This document shows, piece after piece, positions 10,591 to 21,107 of a DNA stretch of 64,000 bases. This stretch comes from Galeruca laticollis. Its lineage: Eukaryota; Arthropoda; Insecta; Coleoptera; Chrysomelidae. Where the stretch lies: NCBI GenBank assembly GCA_963921935.1, contig OY998176.1:172790445-172854444 (forward strand), in the 5' to 3' direction. The stretch's first letter is position 1; each line of letters begins with the position of its first letter. The notes beneath the pieces are model-generated. The model saw nothing but the letters and a program-made list of their open reading frames with translations. It was not told where the DNA came from and did not search any database. The position numbers were made by a program, and so were the translations under genes.

Positions 10591-12160
10591 TATCAGGTAT
10601 ACAAATAGAGTAGTTATAGAATTATAAATACCTGATAAGAATGTCCATATTTTCAATGCTGAAATTATCCAAACAAATAACCACTATAATATTGTTTTGA
10701 AGACAACGTATTCATAACATAATATAAAATGTGAACTTTACCTCAATAATTACCAGTGAATAAATTATTATTGGATAAATGCAATCCATTTATCGATTCA
10801 TATCTAGAATAAAATGTTGTAAACACAAAATATCACGATGACAGTTAAAAATGTTGGGTTAAAATTATTGTCAATGCCAATGGTTTAAATTAAATAAGAA
10901 GAGGAGTGTGAGATGTATGTGGTTATACAGCTATTTCGGTAAATATAAAGATTCCAATTGACATTTAAAAGAAAAGATTTCTTATAAATTTAAAAAAACT
11001 GTATCTTGTAAAAAAAAATATATTTTATAATGTAGATTTAGTTCATACTATATGTAAAGAAGATATAACAATTAATAAAGTCATTAAATTAAAATAGAAA
11101 GGAAATGTGATTGGTTCAAATGAATAATCTAAGTTGGATTGAACGTTTTATATATAAAAAAGGAATATCGATACCAGGTAACGGATAAATAAAGGGAGTT
11201 TTTTGGAGAGATTTTGACAAGTTTTTTCACGAATTTTGGGATTCCAGAGAAAAATTATAAAAATCACACTTAAATCATATTAATTTGACGATTTTAAATA
11301 GATAATTAAACCAAACCAAAGTAGTAAATATTCTAAAAAGGAAAATATCAATTTTTGAAAATTTTTATTAACACAACTTTGAAAGAAAGTAAGTAACAAG
11401 AGAAGCAGAAGTCAGATAAGAAACATTAAACAACAAGAAGCAGCATAAGGGTAATATAAAGTAAATTGTGAGAACAAAGGCGTCAATCAAAACGAAATAA
11501 ATATACCACGGAACAAGAAATCAAAAGCGTATAAGTCAGATAGTTAAATTAAACCAAAATAATAATTATAGAATTAAATAAATTGGCAAGAAAAGAAGTT
11601 AGGAGTGCAGCAGAAGGTACAAAAAAAAATCTTTTAACAACTAAAAGCAACGTTAACGTGAAGTGTGAGGGCAGAGACGTTGGTAAACAACGGAAGATTG
11701 CTGACGAACACATGCAGGGAATATGGGAATATCATTGGTAGAAAACGTCACAGACCAGAGATTAAAAGCATATACGAACCGGTAACTTAATAATTTAGTT
11801 TCAAAATTTTAAAAGCTTATAAATTTCCCTGGAAAGCATTTGTCATTTATATAAATAAATAAATAATTAAATATTCAATTTCAAATCCAAAATAATTAAA
11901 ATCAATAATAAGAAAGGCTAAAGAAGACAAATTTGGACACATTTCAAAATTACAAAAATTCAATTTAATTGGTATACCTTCAGAATAAATTTCACTATAA
12001 AAAAAAAATTGTGTGAAAGGAAGTATGAAAGTGTTGTTTTTTCTTTAGTATTGTGTCTGTGTGTTATAGAAAAGTATTTAATTAAAAAAATATATAACAG
12101 GTATTTGTTTTATTCAAATTGCATCGATATTTCAGATACAAACTAAAAACAAACTTAATA
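10591..12160 (+). repeat. Gypsy-1 5' LTR
   Basis: This 1570-bp repeat starts at TATCAGGTATAC and ends CAAACTTAATA, three bases before the primer site. It matches 18263-19830 with about 20 substitutions and a few 1-2-bp indels by eye, roughly 1.3%. The exact start is uncertain by a few bases because the flanking DNA is (TA)n. It is unusually long for a Gypsy LTR. Confidence 0.93.
11109..11160 (+). promoter_or_regulatory. Candidate LTR core promoter (CAAT- and TATA-like)
   Basis: GATTGG near 11109 is followed by TTTTATATATAAAAAAGG at about 11146-11163, a reasonable CAAT/TATA pair. The same sequence is kept in the other LTR around 18780-18836. This is inferred from sequence alone. Confidence 0.35.
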
Positions 12161-12163
12161 AAA

Positions 12164-12181
12164 TGGCGCCCGAGCAGGGAC
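12164..12181 (+). promoter_or_regulatory. Gypsy-1 primer binding site, tRNA-Lys type
   Basis: TGGCGCCCGAGCAGGGAC lies three bases after the 5' LTR. It differs by one base from the well-known primer site for tRNA-Lys3 (GAACAGG there, GAGCAGG here). It would prime minus-strand cDNA synthesis. Confidence 0.85.
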
Positions 12182-12292
12182 TTGAGTATAGAAGGTCCGA
12201 GTGAATGTTTTCTCAGGTATACCAATAAAAACATTATTATTTATTATTGCCTAAGATTAATTCTATTAAAAAAAAACAAAAGTTGTTAGTGA

Positions 12293-13620
12293 ATGTATTT
12301 AAGAAGTGGTAAAAAGAAGCCAGAAACAAAGACTATGGAGGGAGACGCAGAAAGCAATCAAAATATAAACGAAATGTTTTTACGTATAATGGAAGTTATT
12401 AAAAACACAAATGAGACGATGGATAGGAAGAGTGAGAAAAGAGCAGCAGCTTTAAGACAAGAAATAAAACAAACAAAGGTGGATATTAGGAACTCAGTAA
12501 TGGAGCAGGTTGAAAAATTTGAAAGGTCTAGAAAAACAAAATGGAAATTAGACAAGAGTTGGAAGACATGGAAAGAATTTGTGAAAATAACAATCGTGAA
12601 ATTAGGCAAGAGTTTGGAAGACAGGAAGAGGGGATAGAAAGAAACAAGTCGGCGATTGAAAATTTAGAGAAGAAAATTGAGAATTTACCACAGGGGGCAC
12701 GAAATTTTATCATGATGGGAGATACTGAATTGTATTTCAGTAATGATAGAAATGTACATCCAGTACGATATATTATGAAATTAGAGGCGAAATTAGAAGA
12801 GATGGGAGAAGAAAGAAATTGGAAAAGATGGGTAGATAAGACAATTAAAGGATCAGCAAAATTATGGTGGAATATAAACGAGGACAGATGTATGAATATA
12901 AATCAATTCGAACATCATTTTATAAATTATTTCTTTGGGGATATGGTCCAAAGTAAAATAAGAAATAACTTATATTTTGGAAAGTATAGAGAAAACGGAC
13001 AGCAGTCAAGGGAAATTTATGCAATGAACAAATTAGATAACATCAAATACCTAGATCCTCAAATACGTGAAGAGGATTATGTGAAGTTTATTGCCAAACA
13101 TTTTGGAGATGATATATCAAATTATGTGGCAGTAAATGATGTGAGAGATACAAATAGGCTGTTGGAATATTTAAGAAGGATAGATGATATAAAAGGATTT
13201 GGAGGTAATGGACAATACAAAAGGAGGGATGGTTGGAGTGCTAGTCAACAAGATAGGATAGAGACAGAGAAATGGAGAGATGGTTGGGGTGCTGGCAATA
13301 ACAAACAGCCAGAGAAAGAAAATAGAGGCTACGACAACAAAGGCCGAAACAACAACTATAACAGAAACCAACAAAACTATAGGAACAATTATATGCAAAG
13401 AAATAACAGCAACAATAATAGTTCTAATAGAAATCAAACAAGGGAACAGAGAAATTATAATGGATCTGTTGGAGGAAGAGAACAACAGACAAATTGTAAT
13501 TTGAGGACAAGAGAGAGGTCAACAGAAGAGATTATAGTAGATAATGAACAAAAGCAGATTGAGCAAGTAATGGTGCACAATAGTGCAGATCAACAAACTC
13601 GGAGACATCAAAATTTTTAG
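12293..13620 (+). pseudogene. gag: Gypsy-1 gag, one frameshift
   Basis: Translation probably starts at ATG 12293 (MYLRSGKKKPE). The first frame runs to 12637; the conserved chain switches to the frame of 12541-13620 near 12530, in an A-rich stretch, so a 1-bp indel is likely. The N-terminal third is highly charged and predicted coiled coil by eye. The centre looks like a retrotransposon capsid (KTIKGSAKLWWN, FINYFFGDMVQSKIR, YFGKYREN). The C-terminal ~110 residues are rich in Asn, Arg and Gln (for example RNNYMQRNNSNNNSSNRNQ) and lack the CCHC zinc knuckle common in Gag. The gag stop at 13618-13620 directly follows a slippery heptamer. Gag would form the cytoplasmic particle. Confidence 0.87.
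13611..13617 (+). promoter_or_regulatory. Candidate -1 ribosomal frameshift heptamer at the gag/pro junction
   Basis: In the gag frame the sequence is A AAT TTT followed at once by TAG, which fits the X XXY YYZ pattern. A -1 slip enters a frame that stays open to 13738 and contains NIIKSKYCHPKEF, which resembles the region before protease in Gypsy-2. I did not look for a downstream pseudoknot. Confidence 0.5.
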
Positions 13621-13726
13621 AAGACTGCAGATCATACAATATCATAAAAAGTAAATATTGCCATCCGAAGGAATTCATAAAGATAAGTGAAGATGGAAAC
13701 AAAATAAATGAAACCAATGTAAATAA

Positions 13727-14398
13727 TCAATTACCTTAGAATTAGATATTGAGAATGTAAAGTTAAACTGCTTATTAGATACAGGAAGTAGTGTATCATT
13801 AATTAATGAAGGTTTTGTGAAGAAAAACTATAAAATGTTAAAAGATAAAATAATTAAAATAAACCAAAAAAAAGTTGTTACTGCTAATGACAAGAAGGTA
13901 GCTTTTGTGAATAAAGTTTTAACTGTTTCAATAAAGGTAAACAGCAATAATTATAATATGAATTTCTTGATTACACCAGGTTTGAGTGTGGAAGCGATAA
14001 TGGGTATAGATATTATGAATGAAAAAATAATAATTTTGAATCTACAGACAAGGTGTCTGATTATTGATGATAATATTATAGAAATAATAAACCTACGGGA
14101 TAAATTTGATATTATAGCTGAAGAATTGCAAGGAAGCACTTCAGACTTAAATAATTGTATGTGTGATATGTGTGAAAAGTTATACCCTAAAAGAAATAAA
14201 CCTCAAAGAAAAAGTAATCAAGTTTTACCAATTGTAATCGAAGAAAAAGTGGAAGACGAATTGTTTAATAGTAGCAGTATAATCAAATATCCTAAAATAA
14301 ATAGAAAACAAAAGCAGGGTAATATTTATTTAAATAATATAAACAAAGTAAATAAGTGTGACAAAATACAAAATAATCAAAAAATTAACAAATTATAA
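13727..14398 (+). CDS. Gypsy-1 first retropepsin-like protease domain (PR1) and linker
   Basis: The frame is open from 13727; the first ATG is at 13817, but the catalytic motif lies upstream of it, so this is read as part of a polyprotein. The active site LLDTGSSVSLI has DTG at 13778-13786. A hydrophobic second strand and the late motif AIMGIDIM (about 14000) complete a normal retropepsin fold of some 100 residues. After it comes a linker with CMCDMCEKLYPKRNK and basic, Asn-rich sequence. It overlaps the next ORF (from 14358) by 41 bp in another frame. The preceding stretch 13620-13738 is open one frame earlier, so either a second frameshift or a 1-bp mutation separates them. It would cleave Gag-Pol if translated. 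Confidence 0.8.
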   Translation, partial: SITLELDIENVKLNCLLDTGSSVSLINEGFVKKNYKMLKDKIIKINQKKVVTANDKKVAFVNKVLTVSIKVNSNNYNMNFLITPGLSVEAIMGIDIMNEKIIILNLQTRCLIIDDNIIEIINLRDKFDIIAEELQGSTSDLNNCMCDMCEKLYPKRNKPQRKSNQVLPIVIEEKVEDELFNSSSIIKYPKINRKQKQGNIYLNNINKVNKCDKIQNNQKINKL

Positions 14399-17300
14399 CA
14401 AACGTATTTTAAAATATAATAATTTAAAAATAACTCATATCTTATCTTCATTAAATTCAGTTAAGCAAAGTGATGGTCTGCAGGTAAAACAATATATTGA
14501 ACAGTTATCAGGTGTAAGGCAAGCATCTGTAACTAAAGGAATAAAATTATTAATACATCATTTAAATTGTAAATATGAAAAAGTAAATAAATGTAAATAT
14601 AGGATAGGAAATAGGTGTAGAAATAGAAAACATATCAGGTTTAAAAGAAATCACAATAAAAGTGAAAAAACAGATATTACAGATATCAATAAAAATTGCA
14701 ATCTTATGGAACATGAATATATACATAATTTAAAATCAGATAATGCATACAGAAAGTATTGGTTACCATATGTAAAAATTAAAATAGGAGATGTAAAATT
14801 ACATGCATTAATAGACAGTGGATCACAAATATCAGCAATAAGGGCAGATATTATAAAACAAAATTTTGATTATTTCAACAACAAAATTATAAAAATTAAG
14901 CAAATACAGGTAATATCAGCAACTGGAAAGAAAATAGAAGGAGTGAACAACTTATATTATGGTACTATTACATGTCAAGATGTGGATTTACAAGTAAGTT
15001 TATTAGTGATGGGAAGTATGAAAATGGAAGTAATACTGGGAATTGATTTTTTATATGGAATTGAAGCAGTAATAGACATGAGGGACCAGAGTTTGAGAGT
15101 AGATGGAAGGGAAGTAGAGATAATGAGATGGACAAAGGGGAACAAAAAAGAAAATGCAAAAGAAACAATGAATCATTTACAAATTGAAAGAAATTTAGAT
15201 GATGAAGAATACTCGGAATGGGTAAAAGTTATACAGTGTGAAGAAAAATATAAGAAAGATATTTATAAAATAATGAATAAACATAAAACATTAGTTAACG
15301 AAGAACCAAGAATAGCAAATCATTACCAACATCATCTGGAAATTTATAAGGATAAACATTTTGTATGTAGGGGATATCCAATTCCACATGCATATAGGGA
15401 ACAAGTGCAAGAAGAGATAAGAAAGATGGAAATGGATGGTATTATAAGAAAATCAACAACACAGTATATAAGTCCATTGGTTATAGTTAAAAAAGCTGAT
15501 AATTCCATTAGAATTTGTTTAGATGCCAGAAAAATTAATGAGATAACAAAACCACAATATGAATCACCACAACGGGTGGATATTTTATTATCACAAATAG
15601 GGAAAAGTATGATCTTTACAAAATTAGATTTAAAAAACTCATTTTGGTTGATACCTTTACATGAAGATTCCAGAAAATACACAGGTTTTCAAGTAGATGG
15701 ACAGGTATGGGAATTTTGTACGACACCATTTGGACTTCAATCAAGTTCATCTGCATTAATCAGGGCTCTTAGAGAAATATTGGAAATCCATAGTACATTT
15801 TGTATATCATATATTGATGATATTCTAATTTTCAGTCAAGATGAACAACAGCATCTAGAGCATATTAAAATAATTATTGAAACATTGGATAAATTTGGTT
15901 TAAAATTAAATTTACACAAATGTCAATTTTTCCAAAATAATGTAAAGTTTTTAGGGTATAAGATCACTACAACAGGCATTACTATTGATATTGATAGATT
16001 AGAACAAATAAAGAAATTTCCTAGACCAAAAACATTAAAAGCATTAAGAGGGTTTTTGGGTATGATTAATTATTATTCAAAATTTGTGAAAAATTTAGCA
16101 GAAAAAGAAAGACCATTAATTGAATTATTAAGAAAAAAGGAAAAATTTGTATGGGATGATAGAAGAATAGAAGCTTTTGAGAAAATTAAAAATGAGTTTT
16201 ATAATAATATAGTTATTTATGTGCCAGATTTCAATATAGATTTTATTTTAAGAACAGATGCATCAGCATATTCTATAGCAGCAGAATTAGTACAAACTAG
16301 AGACGGGAAAGAATATCCAATTTGTTTTATTTCTAAAATATTAAAAGGAGCACAATTAAAATATACAGTGGCTGAAAAGGAAATGCTTGCAATTGTATAT
16401 GCTTGTGAAAAATTAAATTATTGGCTAAGGGGAAATAAATTTATTATAGAAACTGATAATCAAAGTTTGTCGTTTATAAAAAACACACAATACAGTAACA
16501 CGAGAATATACAGATGGGGTTTGTTATTACAAGAGTTTCAATTTGATATTAGGTATAAACCTGGAAAATTAAATATTACAGCTGATTGTTTAAGTAGAAA
16601 GGACGAACCTACAGATAAAAAATTAACAGAATTAGTAATCTCTAATACTAAAAAGGAAAATTTTATTGTTGCTATAAATAAGTTGAAAAATGAACAAGGT
16701 TTATATTCGTTGGTAGAAATCAAAGATAGCCAAGAAAATTTAACAAATTTGAGGGATAAAGTTATTAAAATGGGTAATTTTAAGGGTTGTATAATGAAAA
16801 ACAACTTGATTATTAAGGTCATTGCTGACAAAGAGTTATATTATATTGATACAAATTTAGCTGAAAAAATTTTGAAAAATTTACATGAAAATTATGGTCA
16901 TATAGGGGTTAGAAAGCTATGGTTAATGTTCAGAGAAAATTATTTTACTTGTAAAGATATAACAATTATAAAGAAAATTTGTTCAAATTGTGAATTATGT
17001 ATTTTGTGAAAATATAAGACATATAAGAATCAAAATATTGTTGAAAGTATAATTGTAAAAGAACCATTACAAATAGTAGCAATTGATTATTTATCCAATT
17101 TAATTAAAACACCTAGAGGTAATAAGAACATACTGGTTATGTATAATATTTTTTCTAAATTTGTTAAGTTTTACCCAACCAAACGAGTTAACAAGATAGA
17201 AACAATGAAGTGTATACTTTTGTATATGGAAGAAGTTGGTAAACCGCAGAGTATACTTACAGATAACGCATCATATTTCGTTAATGAAAGATTTTCAAAA

Positions 17301-17867
17301 TTTTGTGAGAAAAAGGATATCAAATTGTTCCATACTTCTATAAGGCATCCACAGGCTAATCCTAGTGAAAGAATGATTCAAGAATGTTTAAAATTTTTGA
17401 GGATGGAGTATTACCAGAATCATTTGTGTTGGGATGAAGATCTAAAACATATTGAGAATTATAATAATTACGTACCAAATATTATTACTGAGAAACCACC
17501 AATTTCAATTTTAACAGGACAATATCCAAATAGACCTTGGATTTTACACGAACAAGATTTAACAAGAATACGGAAAGAGACATATCATAAATTAAAAATC
17601 AGGGCAGAAAAGTATCAGAAGAGAATGAATAAGAAAATCAAGAAGAGGACTAAATTTAAAATAGGAGATTTAGTCATTTTGAAGACACCTAGGATTTCTA
17701 ATTTAAAAAACAATGTGTGTGGGAAATTATTATTACCACATACAGGTCCATTTGAAATCAAGGAATTAATTGGAAATAATGTGTATGAATTGAAATATCC
17801 TGGAACGGATATTATTAGGGGAAAATTTCATTTAGATTTAATATTTTTATATACAAAAACTGATTAG
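14358..17867 (+). pseudogene. pol: Gypsy-1 pol: second protease (PR2), RT, RNase H, integrase; one in-frame stop
   Basis: The first 125 residues are basic with a Cys/His-rich cluster (HHLNCKYEK...CKYR...CRNRKH). A second retropepsin follows, with LIDSGSQISAI (DSG at 14814-14822) and VILGIDFL near residue 225. RT has TKLDLKNSFWLIPL and YIDD at residues 485-488. RNase H shows RTDASAY, AEKEMLAIVYACEKL and PGKLNITADCLSR. Integrase has an HHCC region (HENYGHIG...CSNCELC), then D in AIDYLSN, D in ILTDNASYF, E in PSERMIQE, and a C-terminal region with RTKFKIGDLVILK. A TGA at 17007-17009 splits integrase after the zinc region; the rest continues in the same frame to 17867. Apart from that stop all key residues are present, so this is a recently disabled gene or one with an assembly error. 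Confidence 0.93.
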
Positions 17868-18247
17868 AGAATGAAAATAAAAGTAAATTATAAACATATA
17901 GCCAATTAGTGAACGTTGAGGGTGCTAAAATACATACACTAACCAACTATGTTTACATGAAATGAGCAAATAACATTCTAAATACAATTGAGTATATAGT
18001 GAATAGAAATGTAACATATAAATAAAAATTCAAAACAAATGAGAAAGATAAATGATTTCCAGAGTAAAAATAGGACATTTTAGAAAAAGTTTGAGTTGTG
18101 AGTTGAAACTTGTAGCTTATAGTTAATATAGTTTAAAGTATGCATGAAGAATGAATGGATTTTAGGATTAAGTATTGTGGTATACAAAAATTTTTAGAAC
18201 ATGAACAATTTAAAAGTTTTAATATCAGAAAACTTTTGAAATGTTTA

Positions 18248-18258
18248 TGTGGGGGGGC
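18248..18258 (+). promoter_or_regulatory. Gypsy-1 polypurine tract
   Basis: TGTGGGGGGGC lies within five bases of the 3' LTR and would prime plus-strand synthesis. Between 17868 and this tract there is about 380 bp of AT-rich sequence with no ORF. Confidence 0.75.
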
Positions 18259-18262
18259 AATA

Positions 18263-19826
18263 TATCAGGTATACAAATAGAGTAGTTATAGAATTATAAA
18301 TACCTGATAAGAATGTCCATATTTTCAATGCTGAAATTATCCAAACAAATAACCACTATAATATTGTTTTGAAGACAACGTATTCATAACATAATATAAA
18401 ATGTGAACTTTACCTCAATAATTACCAGTGAATAAATTATTATTGGATAAATGCAATCCATTTATCGATTCATATCTAGAATAAGATGTTGTAAACACAA
18501 AATATCACGATGACAGTTAAAAATGTTGGGTTAAAATTATTGTCAATGCCAATGGTTTAAATTAAATAAGAAGAGGAGTGTGAGATGTATGTGGTTATAC
18601 AGCTATTTCGGTAAATATAAAGATTCCAATTGACATTTAAAAGAAAAGATTTCTTATAAATTTAAAAAAACTGTATCTGGTAAAAAAAAAAATATTTTAT
18701 AATGTAGATTTAGTTCATACTATATGTAAAGAAGGTATAACAATTAATAAAGTCATTAAATTAAAATAGAAAGGAAATGTGATTGGTTCAAATGAATAAT
18801 CTAAGTTGGATTGAACGTTTTATATATAAAAAAGGAATATCGATACCGGCTAACGGATAAATAAAGGGAGTTTTTTGGAGATATTTTGACAAGTTTTTCA
18901 CGAATTTTGGGATTCCAGAGAAAAATTATAAAAATCACACTTAAATCATATTAATTTGACGATTTTAAATAGATAATTAAACCAAACCAAAGTAGTAAAT
19001 ATTCTAAAAAGGAAAATATCAATTTTTGAAAATTTTTATTAACACAACTTTGAAAGAAAGTAAGTAACAAGAGAAGCAGAAGTCAGATAAGAAACATTAA
19101 ACAACAAGAAGCAGCATCAGGGTAATATAAAGTAAATTGTGAGAACAAAGGCGTCAATCAAAACGAAATAAATATACCACGGAACAAGAAATCAAAAGCA
19201 TATAAGTCAGATAGTTAAATTAAACCAAAATAATAAATATAGAATTAAATAAATTGGCAAGAAAAGAAGTTAGGAGTGCAGCAGAAAGTACAAAAAAAAA
19301 TCTTTTAACAACTAAAAGCAACGTTAACGTGAAGTGTGAGGGCAGAGACGTTAGTAAACAACGGAAGATTGCTGACGAACACATGCAGGGAATATGGGAA
19401 TATCATTGGTAGAAAACGTCACAGACCAGAGATTAAAAGCATATACGAACCGGTAACTTAATAATTTATTTTCAAAATTTTATAAGCTTATAAATTTCCC
19501 TGGAAAGCATTTATCATTCATATAAATAAATAAATAATTAAATATTCAATTTCAAATCCAAAATAATTAAAATCAATAATAAGAAAGGCTAAAGAAGACA
19601 AATTTGGACACATTTCAAAATTACAAAAATTCAATTTAATTGGTATACCTTCAGAATAAATTTCACTATAAAAAAAAATTGTGTGAAAGAAAGTATGAAA
19701 GTGTTGTTTTTTCTTTAGTATTGTGTCTGTGTGTTATAGAAAAGTATTTAATTAAAAAAATATATAACAGGTATTTGTTTTATTCAAATTGCATCGATAT
19801 TACAGATACAAACTAAAAACAAACTT

Positions 19827-19830
<4 letters not shown>
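18263..19830 (+). repeat. Gypsy-1 3' LTR
   Basis: This is the 1568-bp partner of 10591-12160, ending CAAACTTAATA directly against a (TA)n array. The near identity of the two LTRs indicates a recent insertion. Confidence 0.93.

Positions 19831-19879
<49 letters not shown>
19829..19879. repeat. (TA)n array at the right edge of Gypsy-1
   Basis: About 50 bp of pure TA repeats, the presumed right half of the microsatellite into which Gypsy-1 inserted. Confidence 0.92.
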
Positions 19880-19881
<2 letters not shown>

Positions 19882-21041
19882 GGGTATTTTTGTGGGGATG
19901 TGGAAATAAGACCCCAGAGTGAATTCTCTCAGATATTTATTCCCGAGCTTTCGAATAATTTTTATTCATTATCAAGAGATAAAATCTATAGCGAATTTTG
20001 GAAAAGTTGTAAATTTTTATAATAATTTCTTTCAAACATAAATCAATGAAAAACTCAAAAAACAATATAACAACAATATATTCGGGCACCCGTTTTACAT
20101 GTTGATCCAGGAAGCTTTATCGTAGTCAGAATAAAGGATCTGTATGCAGAATTCGGTTTGTTGTGTTGGTTGATAGAAATCAAGAGTTGAATTGTTTAGT
20201 ATAATTTTCACGATTACGTACTTGTGATAATCTATCAGTTTTAATGTTTATTTATGTATATCTCGATTTCCTGGAGTACCTTTTCTGTTGATAAACATAA
20301 GTCAAATGTATAGAATATTTCATATATTTTTTCATGAGTTTAGTTTGGTTCTATCACATGTTCACCCTTGCGATGTATATGTTAGTTCCTTGAATACTTG
20401 ACCCTTATCTTTCTATTTCACCAAACTCTGTGTTTAGTGTTGTTTTGATCTCGGTTATGTCAACTTCAATTCACTCAATAATAAATCCTCTTCGATTTGC
20501 CGCTGAAGTGGCTAGGAAAGCCCGTTTTCCGTAACGCAGAAAAATAAAGATCTTCGTCACTTCAAGTTAGATATTTCCATATTTTATTTGTTCCCATCAT
20601 GTTTTTGGGACATTTTAATCACATTCTCTCGTTTTACGCAACAACATGTTAAATTTTTACAAAACATCTACACCTATATTTTCTCGAACATACCTACTTA
20701 TATAGGTGATGATTAATTAAAAGTGAAATTGAGCTGTCGGATGTTCATGTTATCATCTACTATATTTACGATTGTCTTGATAAACTGGCTGCGTTGTAAA
20801 TTTTCTCTTTCACTATTTACAATTGGAATATTATTGAGGCAATGATTTAAGAAATTTTGTACTATATTATATTATAGCATATAAACAATGAATTCTATTC
20901 CATGCGATAATAAGTGTCGTATTATACATGTAGATAAAGCAAATCAGATGATTTATAATATACAGTCTCCGATTAGGAGGATAATCCTTGTGAAGGTAGG
21001 TCAAATTTTGCAGATCATTATTTGCGGAGGCATTGAAATAT

Positions 21042-21044
<3 letters not shown>
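19880..21044. other. AT-rich stretch, possibly an old Penelope-like end
   Basis: No coding region found. The first 150 bp (TATTCCCGAGCTTTCG, then TTTTTATTCATTATC) have the look of the pseudo-LTR ends of Penelope-like elements, but I cannot confirm this. The rest is unassigned. The whole piece lies between two (TA)n arrays. Confidence 0.25.

Positions 21045-21104
<60 letters not shown>
21045..21104. repeat. (TA)n array
   Basis: About 60 bp of TA dinucleotides. The open frames crossing it encode only Tyr-Ile repeats and are not genes. Confidence 0.92.

Positions 21105-21107
<3 letters not shown>

Larger units (their letters stand above)
10591..19830 (+). mobile_element. Gypsy-1: near-complete Ty3/Gypsy LTR retrotransposon, 9.24 kb
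   Basis: Two direct repeats of about 1.57 kb flank, in order, a tRNA-Lys-type primer site, gag, a first retropepsin domain, a second retropepsin domain, RT, RNase H, integrase and a polypurine tract. RT-before-integrase order places it in Ty3/Gypsy. No env gene follows integrase. The element sits within a (TA)n microsatellite, which hides any target duplication. Coding breaks are few: one frameshift in gag, one at the start of the first protease and one in-frame stop at 17007-17009. Confidence 0.95.

Noticed and set aside
13171..13485. Long antisense frames rich in Ile, Val and Phe opposite the gag tails and coiled coils (also 12358-12609, 40720-40905, 40948-41259)
   Set aside because: They are shadows of Asn- and Lys-rich coding sequence on the other strand.
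21045..21104. Open frames with Tyr-Ile repeats through the (TA)n arrays (also at 10.57, 19.85, 36.55, 38.0, 44.1 and 44.9 kb)
   Set aside because: They are translations of TA dinucleotide repeats and not proteins.
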